A DNA stretch of 64,000 nucleotides from Hermetia illucens (GCF_905115235.1 NC_051851.1:131514725-131578724), one strand, 5' to 3'; shown: positions 24,491 to 36,345, counted from the first letter of the stretch. A program made the numbers and translations. The notes: generated by a model not told the origin, from the sequence alone.

Positions 24491-24745
24491 GGGGTTCCCT
24501 GAACTAACAACTCCCTTCCTCCCCTCCCCTCCCGTTGGTGAAAGGAATTCCCTGACTTGAAGGCTCCCAAAGCCGGGAGAGCGGGAGGGCTAGCCCGAAG
24601 TAATGTGTCAAACGGTTCCAGGCTAGTTCTCTGATGACGGGGAGGTGTTTAGTTGGTAGTCTGCCAGCGTGCTGTTGCGGGAGTCCAACACTCTGTGCGT
24701 AAACGCATTCACCTACCCTACTCCCAAAAAAAAAAAAAAAAAAAA

Positions 24746-24888
24746 CTCCTATCCTTTGCAATGTCAAAACTAATATCAGCTTCGTAAAGTAGACCTTTCA
24801 TTTGATATTTGATACCTTACATCAATATACTTGTTGAAAGAAGTTTCTATATCCCTCTTTTATATGTATGGAAACCCCCCTCTTTAGC
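24746..24888 (+). repeat. R repeat copy 1, right part
   Basis: It starts with the duplicated actcctatcc and continues with aaaactaat and tttcatttgatat... catatgtatggaaaccccc, matching R at 44370-44460. It is cut at about 24888 by the Jockey-like element. Confidence 0.6.
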
Positions 24889-26075
24889 CGAGCGAGGAAC
24901 TATTCAAGTCCAGCTGGCATCCCTCAGGGATCAGTGCTCTCCACTGCCGTCTTCTCCCTATTCACCGAAGACGTACCCAAACCCACCTCACATCCAAATC
25001 CAATCCGAATCCTCCAATACGCGGATGACCTCATCCTCAACACCCCCCCCCCCCCCCCCAAAACATCCTGGCGGGTGATGACCGCCTTAATTCCTAGTTG
25101 GACGAGCTCTACCGATATTTGACCTGTTGGAAACGATCCCTGAATTCGCAGATATGGAAGACTATCGTATTTTGCGGTAGCGCAGAGATGACGCCGAAAA
25201 TAAGGAGCGACATATCAACCTTATCCCTGAAAATCCACAACTCCACAATCCTAACCGTTAAGGCAGTCACCTACCTTGGAGTGACAATGAATTCCCGTTT
25301 ATCCCATTTTCCACATATCACGAAAGCACTGAGCCGTGCAACTGGTGCCTTCAAATCCGTCTGCACAATCCTGAAATACAGCAGCCCAACACTTTGTTTT
25401 GCTGCAAGCAGCTTATACGTCCCCTCCTAATTTTCGGTTCCATCTGGTCCCTTACCCAAATCGAACGACTCCGTCTCAAAGAACGCAGAATTCTACGCCA
25501 CTGTTCCAACACCTACAAAAGAGAAGACTACTCCAAATACATCTCCAACCAGATTCTCTACGACTTCTGTCAGACGCCCCGCATCAAGGTCGTCCTAGCT
25601 GGTCATGACCTCAAATTCCTCAACAAATATCTATCCCATCCCAACCCCTTATCTCCCAGGCCATGCAGATTGAAATCGTCGTAGAGAATCTTCTACGAAC
25701 TCATCTGTTCCTTCAAATCCTTCTATCTCTCCACACCGGTAGCTACGCCTCATCCCAATTTTCAAACCGCATCCATCCTCAGCGCCACTCCTAGCTTCCT
25801 TTCCCAAACCCCTCCCGCATTCTCTCCATCTCATCCCGCATCCTACTTCTTTCCCTCGCCCACCCGTTTTTATATAAAATTCAATGAGAAGAGGTTTTTT
25901 TCAACTTTTTCTCCAAAATATGTTGTTAATTTTCGTAGAATACTTCAATAGTGATAAGTTAGTTTAGTTCATAGTTTGTACCTTAGATTAAGTTAAACTG
26001 TTAAGGTAGTCCATAAGTTAGGATAATTTTGTTTGTTACAGAAGTAGGTCAATAAAAAATGTTGTTTTTAAAAAA
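24889..26075 (+). mobile_element. Jockey-like LINE, 5'-truncated
   Basis: The second half of a LINE reverse transcriptase, followed by a 3' UTR. Key blocks: SSPAGIPQGSVLSTAVFSLF (from 24904), RILQYADDLIL (near 25005, the YADD catalytic box), VTYLGVTMNSRLSHFPHI (near 25270) and RLRLKERRILRHCSNTYK (near 25470). A C homopolymer run at about 25042-25059 lies just after YADD and accompanies a frame change; at least one more follows. There is no RNase H, consistent with Jockey. The 3' end reaches an A-rich tail near 26050-26075. It is the same family as the minus-strand piece at 9.8-11.0 kb. Confidence 0.75.
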
Positions 26076-26450
26076 ATTTATAGCTTTTAAGTTCCTCTGC
26101 GTCTACGAAAAAGGCTTATGAGCTCCATTTCTTTAAATTCTGCGCAGACCAGAGGAGGAGAACTAGAGCCCCTCTGCGAGAGTGGACAACAGCTTCCAAA
26201 CTATCCTCCCCTGAAGCGGCACGACAAGACTCTAAGGCAACACCAGCGGACGATAGTGACATTGGGGTCATACCACACAAAACCTTAAAAAAGCTGCACT
26301 GAATTTTGTTTTTCCTTTTTGGTAGTTTGACGCAAGAAAACGTTAATTAAATTACATAAAACTATTATAATTTCAATTAAAGTTCTTACATTGATTATTT
26401 AAAACAATACTATAATTTTGAGACATGAATTTCAGAAGGCATAATTAAAA
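26076..26450. other. Spacer with no recognised gene
   Basis: Unassigned. A short string acacaaaaccttaaaaaa at 26276 resembles the R-repeat tail but lacks its hairpin partner. Confidence 0.3.
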
Positions 26451-26451
26451 A

Positions 26452-26752
26452 GTGTCCGAATAGCTCGTGGTTAGAGGACTGGGTTGTCATACAGAAGGCC
26501 GCGGTTCAAACCCTCGCCGGTGGGCAGTGGGCTTTGTATCATGACTTGACGTCGGATACCAGTCGACTCAGCTGTGAATGAGTACCTGAGTCAAATCAGG
26601 TTAATAATCTCGGGCGAGCGCAATACTGACCACATTGCCTCCTACAGTGTACTGTAGTGTACCGTTACGGTCTTGAATGAAGTGCTCTAACACACCTCAA
26701 GGCCCTGATCCAATATGGATTGTTGCACCAACGATGTTTATTATTATTATAA
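26452..26752 (+). mobile_element. tRNA-derived SINE
   Basis: An RNA polymerase III promoter is visible: A-box-like TAGCTCGTGGTTAGAGG at 26461-26477 and B box GGTTCAAACCC at 26503-26513, about 40 bp apart as in tRNA genes. The body shows no tRNA 3' acceptor structure and continues about 230 bp, ending in TTA repeats (26738-26752). A truncated minus-strand copy at 42805-42948 confirms it is a dispersed family rather than a tRNA pseudogene. Confidence 0.8.
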
Positions 26753-26754
26753 TT

Positions 26755-27650
26755 AAAAACAAATTGGGAAACCGAAAGCTCGGCGCATCAAGTATGAAAG
26801 GGTTTTTTTGTTTCTTCTCTGAGAATATTTCACTGCAGAAACTATCCCATTTGTGCTTAGGCCGGTTATGTTGACGCATTAAGCATATCAAGACTACTCC
26901 CTTTACTGTGATATTGATATTTAGTTACAGTAAATTTACACGGTAAATTCAACTTTGGGCTACTGTGACTTTATTAGTAATGGTATGATTTTTCATCAAA
27001 CTTTGCGATAACATGCCCATGGGGTAGGTAGGTATGTATCAGTGACCGTCCGAGGGGCCCAATTAGCATGTGGTGCGCCGTTTTGATGCCACCAAACTCC
27101 CAAGACCATGATTGCTATTATGGGAGCAGGGAGGCAGAGTCTAGCCGGCTCGGATCTTCAGAGCCAGCCCGTAGCATTCAAACATGCACCATACTGTACA
27201 ACTTATTATTACTTTTTTATAACTCTAGGACAAACCTAAGGGGGGTTTGCACTCGATTAGCGCAAAATATAGTAATATACTATTATTAACATAATTTGAA
27301 CAGATATCGATATGGAGAGTATTTTGAGGCCTGGGCACCGTATAGAAGCAACTTTATGATTTTTTTTTCAAATTTCGGTTGAGTAGTTTCTGTAAATGGG
27401 GTACGTTAAAGAAATCATAATTTTTCTACCCCTCCACTCCCGCCTTTCCAACAAATATCGAAACTAAGACCGACATCAAATACTAATCAATCCTTTAATT
27501 TGACACCCATCATTTGAGGATATAGAAGGACTGTCCTTAATCTCAACGTAGAAAACGTTACTGCACTGTCTGCACATCTGGGCGGTTACAATGGACAGAC
27601 AGACATCAGCTCGATTCTGATAAGGGTTTTGTTTCGCACAAAACAGTCCA
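26755..27650 (+). repeat. R repeat copy 2
   Basis: A near full-length copy of a roughly 0.75-0.9-kb dispersed repeat. It opens with ttgggaaaccgaaagctcgg, passes through tgaacagatatcgatatgg and ttgagtagtttctg, and ends with a gacagacagaca run and ataagggttttgtttcgcac. Copy 3 at 43860-44582 aligns block by block. About 180 bp at roughly 27018-27200 is absent from copy 3 and looks like an insertion of another short repeat of unknown kind. No coding capacity. Confidence 0.7.
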
Positions 27651-27795
27651 TTCTTTGAATTTGTTCAAACAATTTCATTGCTTGTATTTGTTCCGCCGCG
27701 CTTGGCTTTAATGATATTCTTCACCCTTTTGGAGATATGAAATACTAAAATATTCAGCCCTAATATCCTCTACCAAACTTTTTCGATTGTTTACC

Positions 27796-28695
27796 TTAAG
27801 GAGGTCCATCCCGTGAGAAGGCCGTTTTTTGGCTTTTTTTTAGAAATTTTTTTAGAAGAATAGAACTGGATAAGATATAAATATGAATTTTTCACCATAG
27901 ATTTACTTATATCTTGAGCATTCATGGTAATTTTTCTCAGCCCGATTGCGTTGTTCATTATTGAAATACAGAGCAATTTATGCACCCATCTAAAAAAAAA
28001 GTGTTTTTCTGCTGCCACGCAAGAGGGCGACTGCGATCATCTTAAAGAAAAAAAAAGTAAACGGCATTTTAACGGACAGACATAGCTACAGTCCGCAAAC
28101 TAGGATTATTAAAAAATATTAAAAGCTAATTTTTCGGTGCCGTGTTAAACTTTTTTTTATGAATTTTGGTGTTTTTTCACGACTTCTTCAATGAATAAAA
28201 AAAAGCTACTGAATGAAATCGGAATTATCGTATTCTGCGAACCGTAGAAATATGTTCTGAATATGTCCGTGGAAAATTCAAAGAATTTCGTTTGATAGAT
28301 TTTGGGCTATTGTGGCAGCCGATTTTCAACATGCAGTTCGAGAAAAACCGTTTAAAAAGTAGAATGCGATTTTTAGCTATAAAACCTTAACTGACCATTA
28401 ATCTGCTATACCTAGTCCAAACCTTAGGTTTCTTCAAGAAACACATGTGCAGCCTTGGCTTCACATTCTTGTCCTTTTAACGAACTCATTCGAACACCAT
28501 TCGGACCGATAAATACGAGCTTATTACGGCGTTCAACATAAATCTGGCATGTGACTTATCACGTGTTTAACGCTATAATTTCCGAACGACTCTGAATATC
28601 GAAAAATCGATTTGCCCATATATTCTACACTATATCTAGATACAACTGATACCAAATCGTTCCGCGGATGCGACACACGGGATTGACCCCCTTAA
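27796..28695. mobile_element. TTAA-flanked DNA transposon, internally deleted copy
   Basis: Inverted ends start TTAAGGAGGTCCATCCCGTG (27796) and, read inward from the right, TTAAGGGGGTCAATCCCGTG (28695). The 900-bp body aligns with both ends of the larger element at 53353-55297: the left 0.7 kb and the right 0.15 kb match and the transposase core is missing. It is therefore a non-autonomous derivative of that family. A subterminal hairpin built around ccgcaaactaggatt is partly kept. Confidence 0.8.
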
Positions 28696-29160
28696 GCTCA
28701 ATTATGGTCCCTTATTGTCATTTGGCCCCACACATTTTCGATTGAACTGTTGTGTGGCCAATTGGTGAAGTGGTTTCTTTGCAAGCTTTTTTCGCGATCA
28801 TACCCAACCCTTTTAGCCATCATTGAACAGTTTTTTTTTAAATATTCATTTGGTATGACTGTTGCTCTTTTCCTGCAATGTGAACTGCAGTTTTGAAACG
28901 ATTTTCAAGACTTTCTCTCAAAATAATTCAACCTCCCTTTAAAGTATTGCCCTTTTTTCATTCCGATACTTTTTTCTTTCCATTTGGCCTGTTTCACGGT
29001 ATTTTTCAAATAACGACGTACGGAGCTTTCATCGAACTTTAATTCACGTCCTTAATTGACCAACAAGTACATTACCATCGGCAAATGCAATGACAACGCC
29101 TTTTTACTTGATGGTCACTGTGTCCTTTTCGGCATCATATTATTAATCTTTGCAAAAAAA
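28696..29160 (-). mobile_element. Possible Tc1/mariner-like transposase N-terminal remnant
   Basis: Minus-strand frames around 29140-28960 give MPKRT and, after stops, LVGQLR-x-IKVRRKL and KYRETGQMERKKVSE. This resembles the helix-turn-helix part of a Tc1-like transposase. It is heavily decayed and the assignment is weak. Confidence 0.3.
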
Positions 29161-30649
29161 CCCTCTTACTACACACAAAATGTTCGCATCAACTGAGCTT
29201 TCAAAACAAATGTCAAGAGCAAACTTTGGGAATCATTAAAATATTTGTAAATTTGTCACAGAATTTTCTCGGGATTCGCCGAAAAAAAGAAAAACAAATT
29301 CGATTTGTTTTTCGATTGCGGCTTTTTTGCCGTTGGGTTGTAGATGTGCCAAAGCCTCTGCAGATAACAAAGGGGTACCGACTACCTGCATAGAGAAAGA
29401 AGATGATTAAGCCGTTGCGGAAGGTGGAATTGCTGCTTTAGGCTCCACTCATACAATCCAGCGGCAGGCACAGAATGCCTGCTGAATCGTCCAGGATGGA
29501 TCCAAAAGCGAAAAGCTATTGCATTGGATCGAAGGAGCATTGACCTTCGCATAATTTTTTAAGGAACTTTTCCGATGGAGCCCAGTCTATATCAAAATGG
29601 GCCTCTCGAGTTCAAGCATAGTTTGGACAAATATAAAGTGGTTCCATGATTGACTTGTAATTTCGGAAATAAGAAATATTGTGGACAAATTCGTTCTTTT
29701 CCAGCTTTGAATTTATCATCAGTTTGGATACATGAACGAATGCTTACAATGTAATACACGGTAATGGTATCTGTCAATACCTATTTGACTTGCATTCATT
29801 TTGAAATTGAAATTTTGTTTCACCAAATATAGTCATGTGGAGTATCCAATGAAACGTACTTTTCAAAGCTGGCCTCAAATTCTATAAATTTAATGGCAGA
29901 AGAGAGGGAGGTGGTTATATTCTTTCAGGAACCCATGACCCGAAATTCATATCAACAGCTATTCAAATAAAGTCAATAAGAGCATATTACTATAATTATT
30001 AGTAATTGGCTGTAAAACGCCTTAGAGTCATCCTAGAATCATGAAGGTGTTTGCTGTAATATAACTATGGCATAAAGCTGACCTTATCAAGTTTGGTGCA
30101 AATTGCATTATAACTAACAAAAGTTATAATACGTCAGATTTGTGGCTTCAGTGCAAATTCTAAAATTTGAATGTCGGTAGCATGCGAAAGTGATATTCTG
30201 ATGTAATATAAGCATATTCATTACGTCTAGGGACTAATGGGACAATGGGTCACAAGAATGCTTTTATATAAGAAATACACAAAAGCTACATACTTGAACT
30301 TTCCGTTTCCCGACTTCTTTTATTATTTACTATTAAATTTCTGAGTTGAGTCTCAATGAATTATATTAGAATATATTATAATGAATTGCAGTAAATCTTT
30401 CTAATTTGAGGACTTTCTTACCCGTCAAGGGTCACATGAATCAAGAAACCTCCGGCAAGAATTATGGTTTCAGGCTGCCAAAAACCTCAAAGGCCACACC
30501 TCATTGGACATATAAAGAAGGTGAAGCATCAATTGTGGATGCGAATCTATGTGTGGAACTTTCCTCTCGACCGCGACATTTGAGTCCGGAAACAAAACCT
30601 TATTAAAATCGTCTGTCCGTGGAACCACCTTTAGTATTATATCAGGGGC
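29161..30649. other. Unassigned region with short R-repeat traces
   Basis: A minus-strand R fragment lies near 29818-29860 (caccaaatatagtcatgtgg). Another R-tail trace on the minus strand lies at 30590-30630 (aaacaaaaccttattaaaat followed by a gtctgtccg run). The 66-codon frame at 30406-30606 has no recognisable domain. Confidence 0.35.
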
Positions 30650-31971
30650 GGAGATAGCTTACGTTAGCTAGTGTTGCTTCCGCCTACATGTAGAGTCCGT
30701 AACCTTCCCTTTATGTGCATTGCCTCAAACAGGAACTTTCCCTCGGACATGCACGCTTCGAACAACTCCGCGAATATATGTGCCTCGTCTACATTTGAAT
30801 TCAAGCTTGAGGGCCTTATTCGGTATGGTGTTCAGACCCGGGGCTTTGTCGTCGACTGTTCGACTGCAGATCTCCAGCAGCTCGGCTCGTGACTGGTGGA
30901 ACTGGCGTCACATTCAAAAGATTCGCTACAAGATGTCAGTATCCCCCTCTTGCGGGAAAATAACCCCTGGATTATTTTGAACTGCGAAAACGAGCGGCCT
31001 ATAAATAGTCCTGGCACGACTTTATAGGCGCTACCCCACGGATTTGTCTCCGGTTTTTGGAATAGAGCTCCTTAAAATATACCCTCTTACTCCGCTAGAT
31101 TCCGAGCTTGAGGTTCTTGCAGGCTTCTGCTTAGGCGGTGCTCCTATTGCCCTTGATCGTTCCTACACTATTGTCCTCTGAAACCGTTCATCTGGCTCAA
31201 TGGCAAATCGATTGAAGCTCCATGAATCCATCGCTTTTGCCAAACCATGCTGGGGAACTTTCGGTTTTACGGCTTCCGGGGTGCGGGTCTCCTGCCTTGT
31301 CTTTGGTTCAAAGGTGATTGCCTGGTGGTCACTGTACGTGAAGTCCTCGCTAACTTGCCAGGACATGTTACGTGCTAACGCAGGGCTGACAACAGTCAGA
31401 TCTACAATTGAACCAGTTCCCCCTTTCCGATAAGTGTTTACATCGCCTTCGTTGGCCAGGACTATATCCAACTAGGCGAATGCTTCTAATAAGCACCGCC
31501 CTCTGCGTTAGTCTTTTGCTGCCCCACCCGATAGCCCACGCATTAAGTTAGCGGCTATTACCTTTGGATCTCGTCCCCTGCGTCGTGAACAAGATCGTCT
31601 AACAGGTCTTCAAATTCAGACAGTATGAGGCTCAGTGGGGCGTAGCAGCTGTATACGAATATACCGCTTATTTTTGCTCACACAAAGACACTAGCTGCCT
31701 GACGCATGCTTTATTGGATGGCTTGATGGCGCGCATCCCCATATCGCCGCTCCACCAGTCGAATCTGTGACTCTACACCACCACCAAATTTTCTGTACGG
31801 TTGACTATGAAAGCAATCCTCTATCGTAAGTGGCCTGCCCGAGCAAAGTCCTTTCTGACCCTGCAATTATTGAGGTTTCTTTGTATTAACCTCATTTTTT
31901 CACTGCACATAACGCCTTCGTAACTTTCGGGCATTTACAACCGGCAATATGCCAGTTATCCCGTCCTTCCT
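30650..31971 (-). mobile_element. R1-clade LINE fragment (end of ORF1, endonuclease, start of RT)
   Basis: On the minus strand from 31971 downward comes the ORF1 C-terminus (EGRDNWHIAGCKCPKV). An ATGA overlap at 31895-31892 follows, then ORF2 starting MRLIQRNLNNCRVRKDFARA. The AP-endonuclease tail at 31470-31163 contains LDIVLANEGDVNTYRKGGTG and SDHQAITFE. Below 31160 are the linker and the first reverse transcriptase motifs in broken frames. It is the same family as the plus-strand copy at 44.58-46.30 kb. The left limit near 30650 is approximate. RTE copy B abuts or interrupts its ORF1 at 31972. Confidence 0.7.
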
Positions 31972-34900
31972 TTTCATCATCATCACCATCAAACGGCGCA
32001 ACAACCGGTATCCGGTCTAGGCCCGCCTTAATAAGGAACTCCAGACATCCCGGTTTTGCGCCGAGGTCCACCAATTCGATATCTCTAAAAGCTGTCTGGC
32101 GTCCTGACCTACGTCATCGCTCCATCTTAGGCAGGGGTCTGCCTCGTCTTCTTTTTCTACCATAGATATTGCCCTTATAGACTTTCCGGGTGGGATCATT
32201 CTCATCCATACGGATTAAGTGACCCGCCCACCCTAACCTATTGAGCCGGATTTTATCCACAACCGGGCGGTCATGGTATCGCTCATGGATTTCGTCATTG
32301 TGTAGGCTACGGAATCGTCCATCCTCATGTAGGGGGCGAAAAATTCTTCGGAGGATTCTTCTCTCGAACGCGGCCGAGAGTTCGCAATTTTTCTTGCTAA
32401 GAACCCAAGTTTCCGAGGTTTGATGTTTTTGGTTGGTTGGTTTTCGGTGCTGACGTTGCCACCACATACTTTGCCTAGCGTTCATTGATATGCAGCCCAA
32501 GATCTCGCTTTAATTGCCACCTGCTCGATCTGGATGAAGGCAGTTTGTACGTCTCGGGTGGTTCTTTCCATGATGTCGATATCGTCAGCATAGGCCAGTA
32601 GTTGGGTGGACTTGTAGAGGATCGTACCTCTTGCATTTACCTCGGCATCACGGATCACTTTCTCGAAGGCCAGGTTAAAGAGAACGCAAGTTTTGTTGGT
32701 GGGTAGACGAGCGGATAAAATAAAAAAAAGAGAAACTCCGCGTTTCACTGAAATGATTTACACCAGTTTCTACTTCATTAACAAAACTTTATTAATTTTA
32801 CAATACCGATGTCCCGTCGGACATAGTGAGGATCTTAGAGTAATTAATCGGACTACTCCTTGCTATGTATAATCGTATTTGTGTAAAGTGCTGATGTTAG
32901 CGTCTGCACTTTACACCTGCTTATTATGTTTACGATTGCATTTCCGGCATGTGCAGTTTTACTTGATCTAAGGGAATTTTGATTTCGTGTGAATTAATGG
33001 GACCGGATGTCTGGTTATACATAACTCGCATGATAGGGCATCCCCTTGTCGTAGACCGTTGTTTGATGTCGAATGGTCTTGAGAGTGATCCTGCTGCTTT
33101 TATATGGTCTCGCACATTGGGTCAGGGTCAGCCTAGTCAGTCTTATTAATTTCGTCGGGACACCGAATTCTCTCATGGCCGTGTACAGTTTTACCCTGGC
33201 TATGCTATCATAGGCGGCTTTAAAGTCGATGAATAGATGGTGCAACTGTTGTCCATATTGCAACAGTTTTTCCATCGCTTGCCGCAGAGCGAAAATCTGA
33301 TCTGTTGCTGATTTGCCGGAGTGAAGCCTCTTTGGTATGAGCCAATGATGTTCTAGGCGTATGGGGCTATCCGGCCTAGCAAGATAGTGAAGAATATCTT
33401 ATAGATGGTACTCAGCAACGTGATACCTCTATAATTGCTGCACTGTGTGATATCTCCCTTTTTATGTATGAGAAAGATAATGCCTCGTTGCCAATCGTCA
33501 GGCATTGATTCGCTGTCCCATACCTTGAGCACAAGTTGATGAACCACTTGGTGTAACTGGTCGCCTCCATATTTAGCCAGTTCGGCTGTAATTCCATCGG
33601 CTCCTGGCGACTTGTGATTTTTTAGTCGATGAATTGCACGGACTGTTTCTCCTAAACTTGGTGGTGGCAGTATTTCTCCGTCATCTTCAGTTGGCGGGAC
33701 CTCCAATTCGCCGATGTTCTGGTTGTTCAGTAGCTCATCAAAGTACTCAAACCCATCGCTCTAATATGTCCATTCTGTCGGAAATCAGATTTCCCCTCTT
33801 TGTCTCGGCAGGATGAGCATTGAGGTGTATAAGGCTTCATCCTGCTGACTTGTCGGTAAAACTTCCGCGCCTGGTGCGGTTGCTCCCTGTACCTTTTAGG
33901 ACTTGTTGGTTCTCCCAGGCTTCCTTTTTCCGTCTGTGAAGTCGCTCTTCTCCGCTCGACGGAGTTTGTGATAAATCCCTGCGCGTGCCCGCGTTCTTTG
34001 AGAATGCAACATTACTCGGTATGCGGCATTTTTCCGTTCATTTGTTCATACTTCATTTGTTGATACTTCATCTCCAGGTCCTCTGTTGACTGCGGTTATT
34101 GCGGCATCCATTTCCCTCTTATAGGTGTTGCGGAGGGTTGTGTTGTGGATGGCTTCAGTGTTCACTCTCACCTGATTGTCAGAGGGGATTCTAGGTGGTA
34201 TTGTTATTCGAGCTCGGAGCACCATGCCAATGAGATAGTGATCCGAGTCTATATTGGGCCCCCTTACATGTTCTGACATTCATCAAGGCTGAGAGGTGGC
34301 GGCGTTCGATCAACACGTGGTCAATTTGGTTGAAAGGGGTCCCGTCTGGAGAGGCCCACGTATGTTTGTGGACCGCTTTCCGCGCAAACCAGGTACTTCC
34401 AACAACCATTTCGTGTGACCCTGCTAATTGAATAGTCCGCAGTCCGTTATCATTTGTTTTTTCATGTAAGCTATGGGAGCCAACGTATCGCCTGAATACG
34501 GGCTCCTTCCCTACTTGGCTGTTAAAATCCCCAAGTATGATTTGATATCATATCTGGGATAGGCTTCGAGGGTTCGTTCTACTGTCTGGTAGAAGGTATC
34601 CTTCTCCGACTCTGCAGTCTCCTCTGTAGGGGCGTGAACGTTTATGAGGCTTATATTTCTAAACTTGCCTCACAAGCGCAGAGTGGTTAGCCGTTCGCTT
34701 ATGTTTTCAAAGCCGATAACAGCAGGTTTCATTTTTTGGCTGACTAAGAAACCTACTCCGAGCACATGGTTTACTGGATGACTACTGTAATATATGGTGT
34801 AGTGGGTCTTCTCCAGGAAACCGGTCCCTGTCCATCGCATCTCTTGCAACGCTGTTATATCAGCCCTATATTGGGACAGGGTATCGGCTAGCTGCTCATC

Positions 34901-34990
34901 AGCTTCATCTCTGTATGAGAGCCGTACCGTATTCCCGCACTCTCTTCTTTGCTTGCAGGTTGCTAACACTACGGTTCGACGTCACTTGGT
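31972..34990 (-). mobile_element. RTE-like LINE copy B with an embedded solo LTR
   Basis: The same family as copy A and better preserved. Minus-strand blocks: endonuclease DEADEQLADTLSQYRADITA and LQEMRWTGTGFLEK (34910-34800), a second endonuclease part near 34409-34190, RT block GETVRAIHRLKNHKSPGADG (33670) with [20 protein letters not shown] (33520), HHLFIDFKAAYDSIAR (33240), then YADDIDIMERTTRDVQTAFI (32590), and the C-terminal ERRILRRIFRPLHEDGRFRS (32370) with YDRPVVDKIRLNRL-type residues. It ends in GAT trinucleotides at 31974-31990. Several stops and frame changes. A 338-bp insert sits at 32689-33026. Confidence 0.8.
32689..33026. mobile_element. Probable solo LTR (errantivirus/Gypsy-like ends)
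   Basis: A 338-bp segment absent from copies A and D at this point. It is flanked by CGCA on both sides (32685-32688, 33027-33030) and has ends AGTT...AACT. AGT...ACT termini with a 4-bp alternating pyrimidine-purine target are known for Gypsy-type errantiviruses. A possible poly(A) signal (attaataaag) reads on the minus strand. No internal region remains. The family is an inference. Confidence 0.5.
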
Positions 34991-35949
34991 TTGCCTGTGA
35001 CACAGTTGAAATGGTACGTTTCAAATTTTAATTGGGACCTCTTTCCTCCTCCTGCAACCTGCTCGTAATATAGATGGCCCACCGTCTGCCCGTCTGTCAC
35101 ACCCTATTTAATCGAAAACAGCTGAACCTATTGTCACAAAATTTGCGAGAATATACTCTGTGAATCGATTTGTAGGTAGCAAGTGGGACCTTCCTTAAGT
35201 TCATCCTGAAGGTACTAAATTTAGTACGGTTATAAGTAATAATATAATACTGCGATAATTCACATCATCAAGGAACTGAAGATTTGGTACGAAATATCGG
35301 GATTACCAATTATCGGGAGTACAAAATAGAGAAAATTAACTCTGGGGACCGGCAACTTTGTACGCATTAGCCGGAAATAGGAATCATCATCGTACGAATT
35401 GTCGGCATTCCACTGTATAATTTTAAAAAGCTCCAACAAAATTATTGGAGGTCAAAGTTGTGTATTTTACGCATTCTAAGACATGTATGATGTTATTATT
35501 ACCTAAAGTGAACCCATATGAACGGCGGGGTTGAAGTTTAGAAATATATATGAAGGAACGTTTTTAATTTTTAAGTATCTAAGAATGGGGAATCGTGCAG
35601 AGGAAATTTCTCCGACAAGATGAAGACAAAACTTTTATGCCTGAAGTGCCCAGCTTCTGGTATTCCAACTTATTTTCACGTTCCAAATTTAGCTCCCGTA
35701 TTGATTATTGAATAGGTTCGCGCAAAGTCCCGTGTTTAGTTGATTTGCAGGTCATGGTGCGGACCCCGGCATCAATGAGTGGTCGAAGTGTTCAAAGGAC
35801 TTGTCATTCGTAACAATATGAAGAATTCCGTGTGACGATTACAACTACGAAAGTCTCGAGCTTCGCGCAAAGGAAGTCCGTTCGTCTGTCTATCTTTCTG
35901 TTTGCCTGTTACACCTATTATCTAGGAAACGGTTAATTTGGTGGAACTT
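34991..35949. other. Unassigned region with two related short repeats
   Basis: Two stretches (about 35080-35220 and 35880-36000) share cgtctgtc-type runs followed by acacctatt and a gaaaacrgctgaacc-like string. This is the reverse orientation of the CAGA-run core seen in R repeats. No gene. Confidence 0.4.
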
Positions 35950-36345
35950 TGAATGAGGTTAGACAATTAAGTACACGCTACACAGCGATTCCAGCGTGTT
36001 TTTCACTCTTCGTAACATTTCTGAAACGCTTCGACTGGGATGTCCTAGAGTACCCTCGTCACGGCCGCTTGGATGTCCGTAATTGACTCAAAATGGATTC
36101 CTTTGACAACCGATTTTGTTCTAGGACACAAAAAAAGTCACAAGGGTGACGTATTATATCGATCAAGCAACGTGGGATGGTTTTCCACTTGTTCCAAACA
36201 GTCTTCTGCGACGGGCATTCGGTGTAGCTTCTGCCCCTCAAAAAGGTTCTTTTGAACCATCTTCGCGCACAACTCTTTCATCCCGAAATCGTCCATTAAA
36301 ATTTGCCTGTTTTACGGTTCATACCCAGTTCCGAGGCCGATATTC
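35950..36345 (-). mobile_element. mariner-like transposon with deleted catalytic core
   Basis: On the minus strand the first part reads DDFGMKELCAKMVQKNLFEG and later CLEQVENHP, the end of the mariner helix-turn-helix region. It then jumps near 36150 to the extreme C-terminus: frames with SPL-LFLCPRTKSVVKG, ITDIQAAVTRVL and DIPVEAFQKCYEEWKTRWNR. The DDE catalytic block normally between these is missing, so this is an internally deleted, immobile copy. Terminal inverted repeats were not identified. Confidence 0.75.

Larger units (their letters stand above)
20186..24745 (+). mobile_element. R1-clade LINE, 5'-truncated, near intact
   Basis: A non-LTR retrotransposon of 4.56 kb flanked by a 10-bp duplication actcctatcc (20176-20185 and 24746-24755). 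It ends in about 20 adenines. ORF1 is a gag-like protein with CCHC knuckles. ORF2 has an AP endonuclease, reverse transcriptase and C-terminal CCHC. The 5' end falls inside ORF1, whose frame is open from the first base, so the 5' UTR and ORF1 start are missing. Two frameshifts are visible in ORF2. The TSD and intact poly(A) suggest recent insertion. Related debris lies at 36.9-37.3, 40.5-42.4 and 46.4-46.5 kb. Confidence 0.9.

Noticed and set aside
25042-25059. Poly-C run as a functional G-quadruplex or frameshift site
   Set aside because: It lies in a truncated, decayed LINE and is more simply homopolymer expansion or a sequencing artefact.
26461-26520. Functional tRNA gene
   Set aside because: A and B boxes are present but the acceptor stem and 3' end are missing and the sequence continues as a repeated SINE body.
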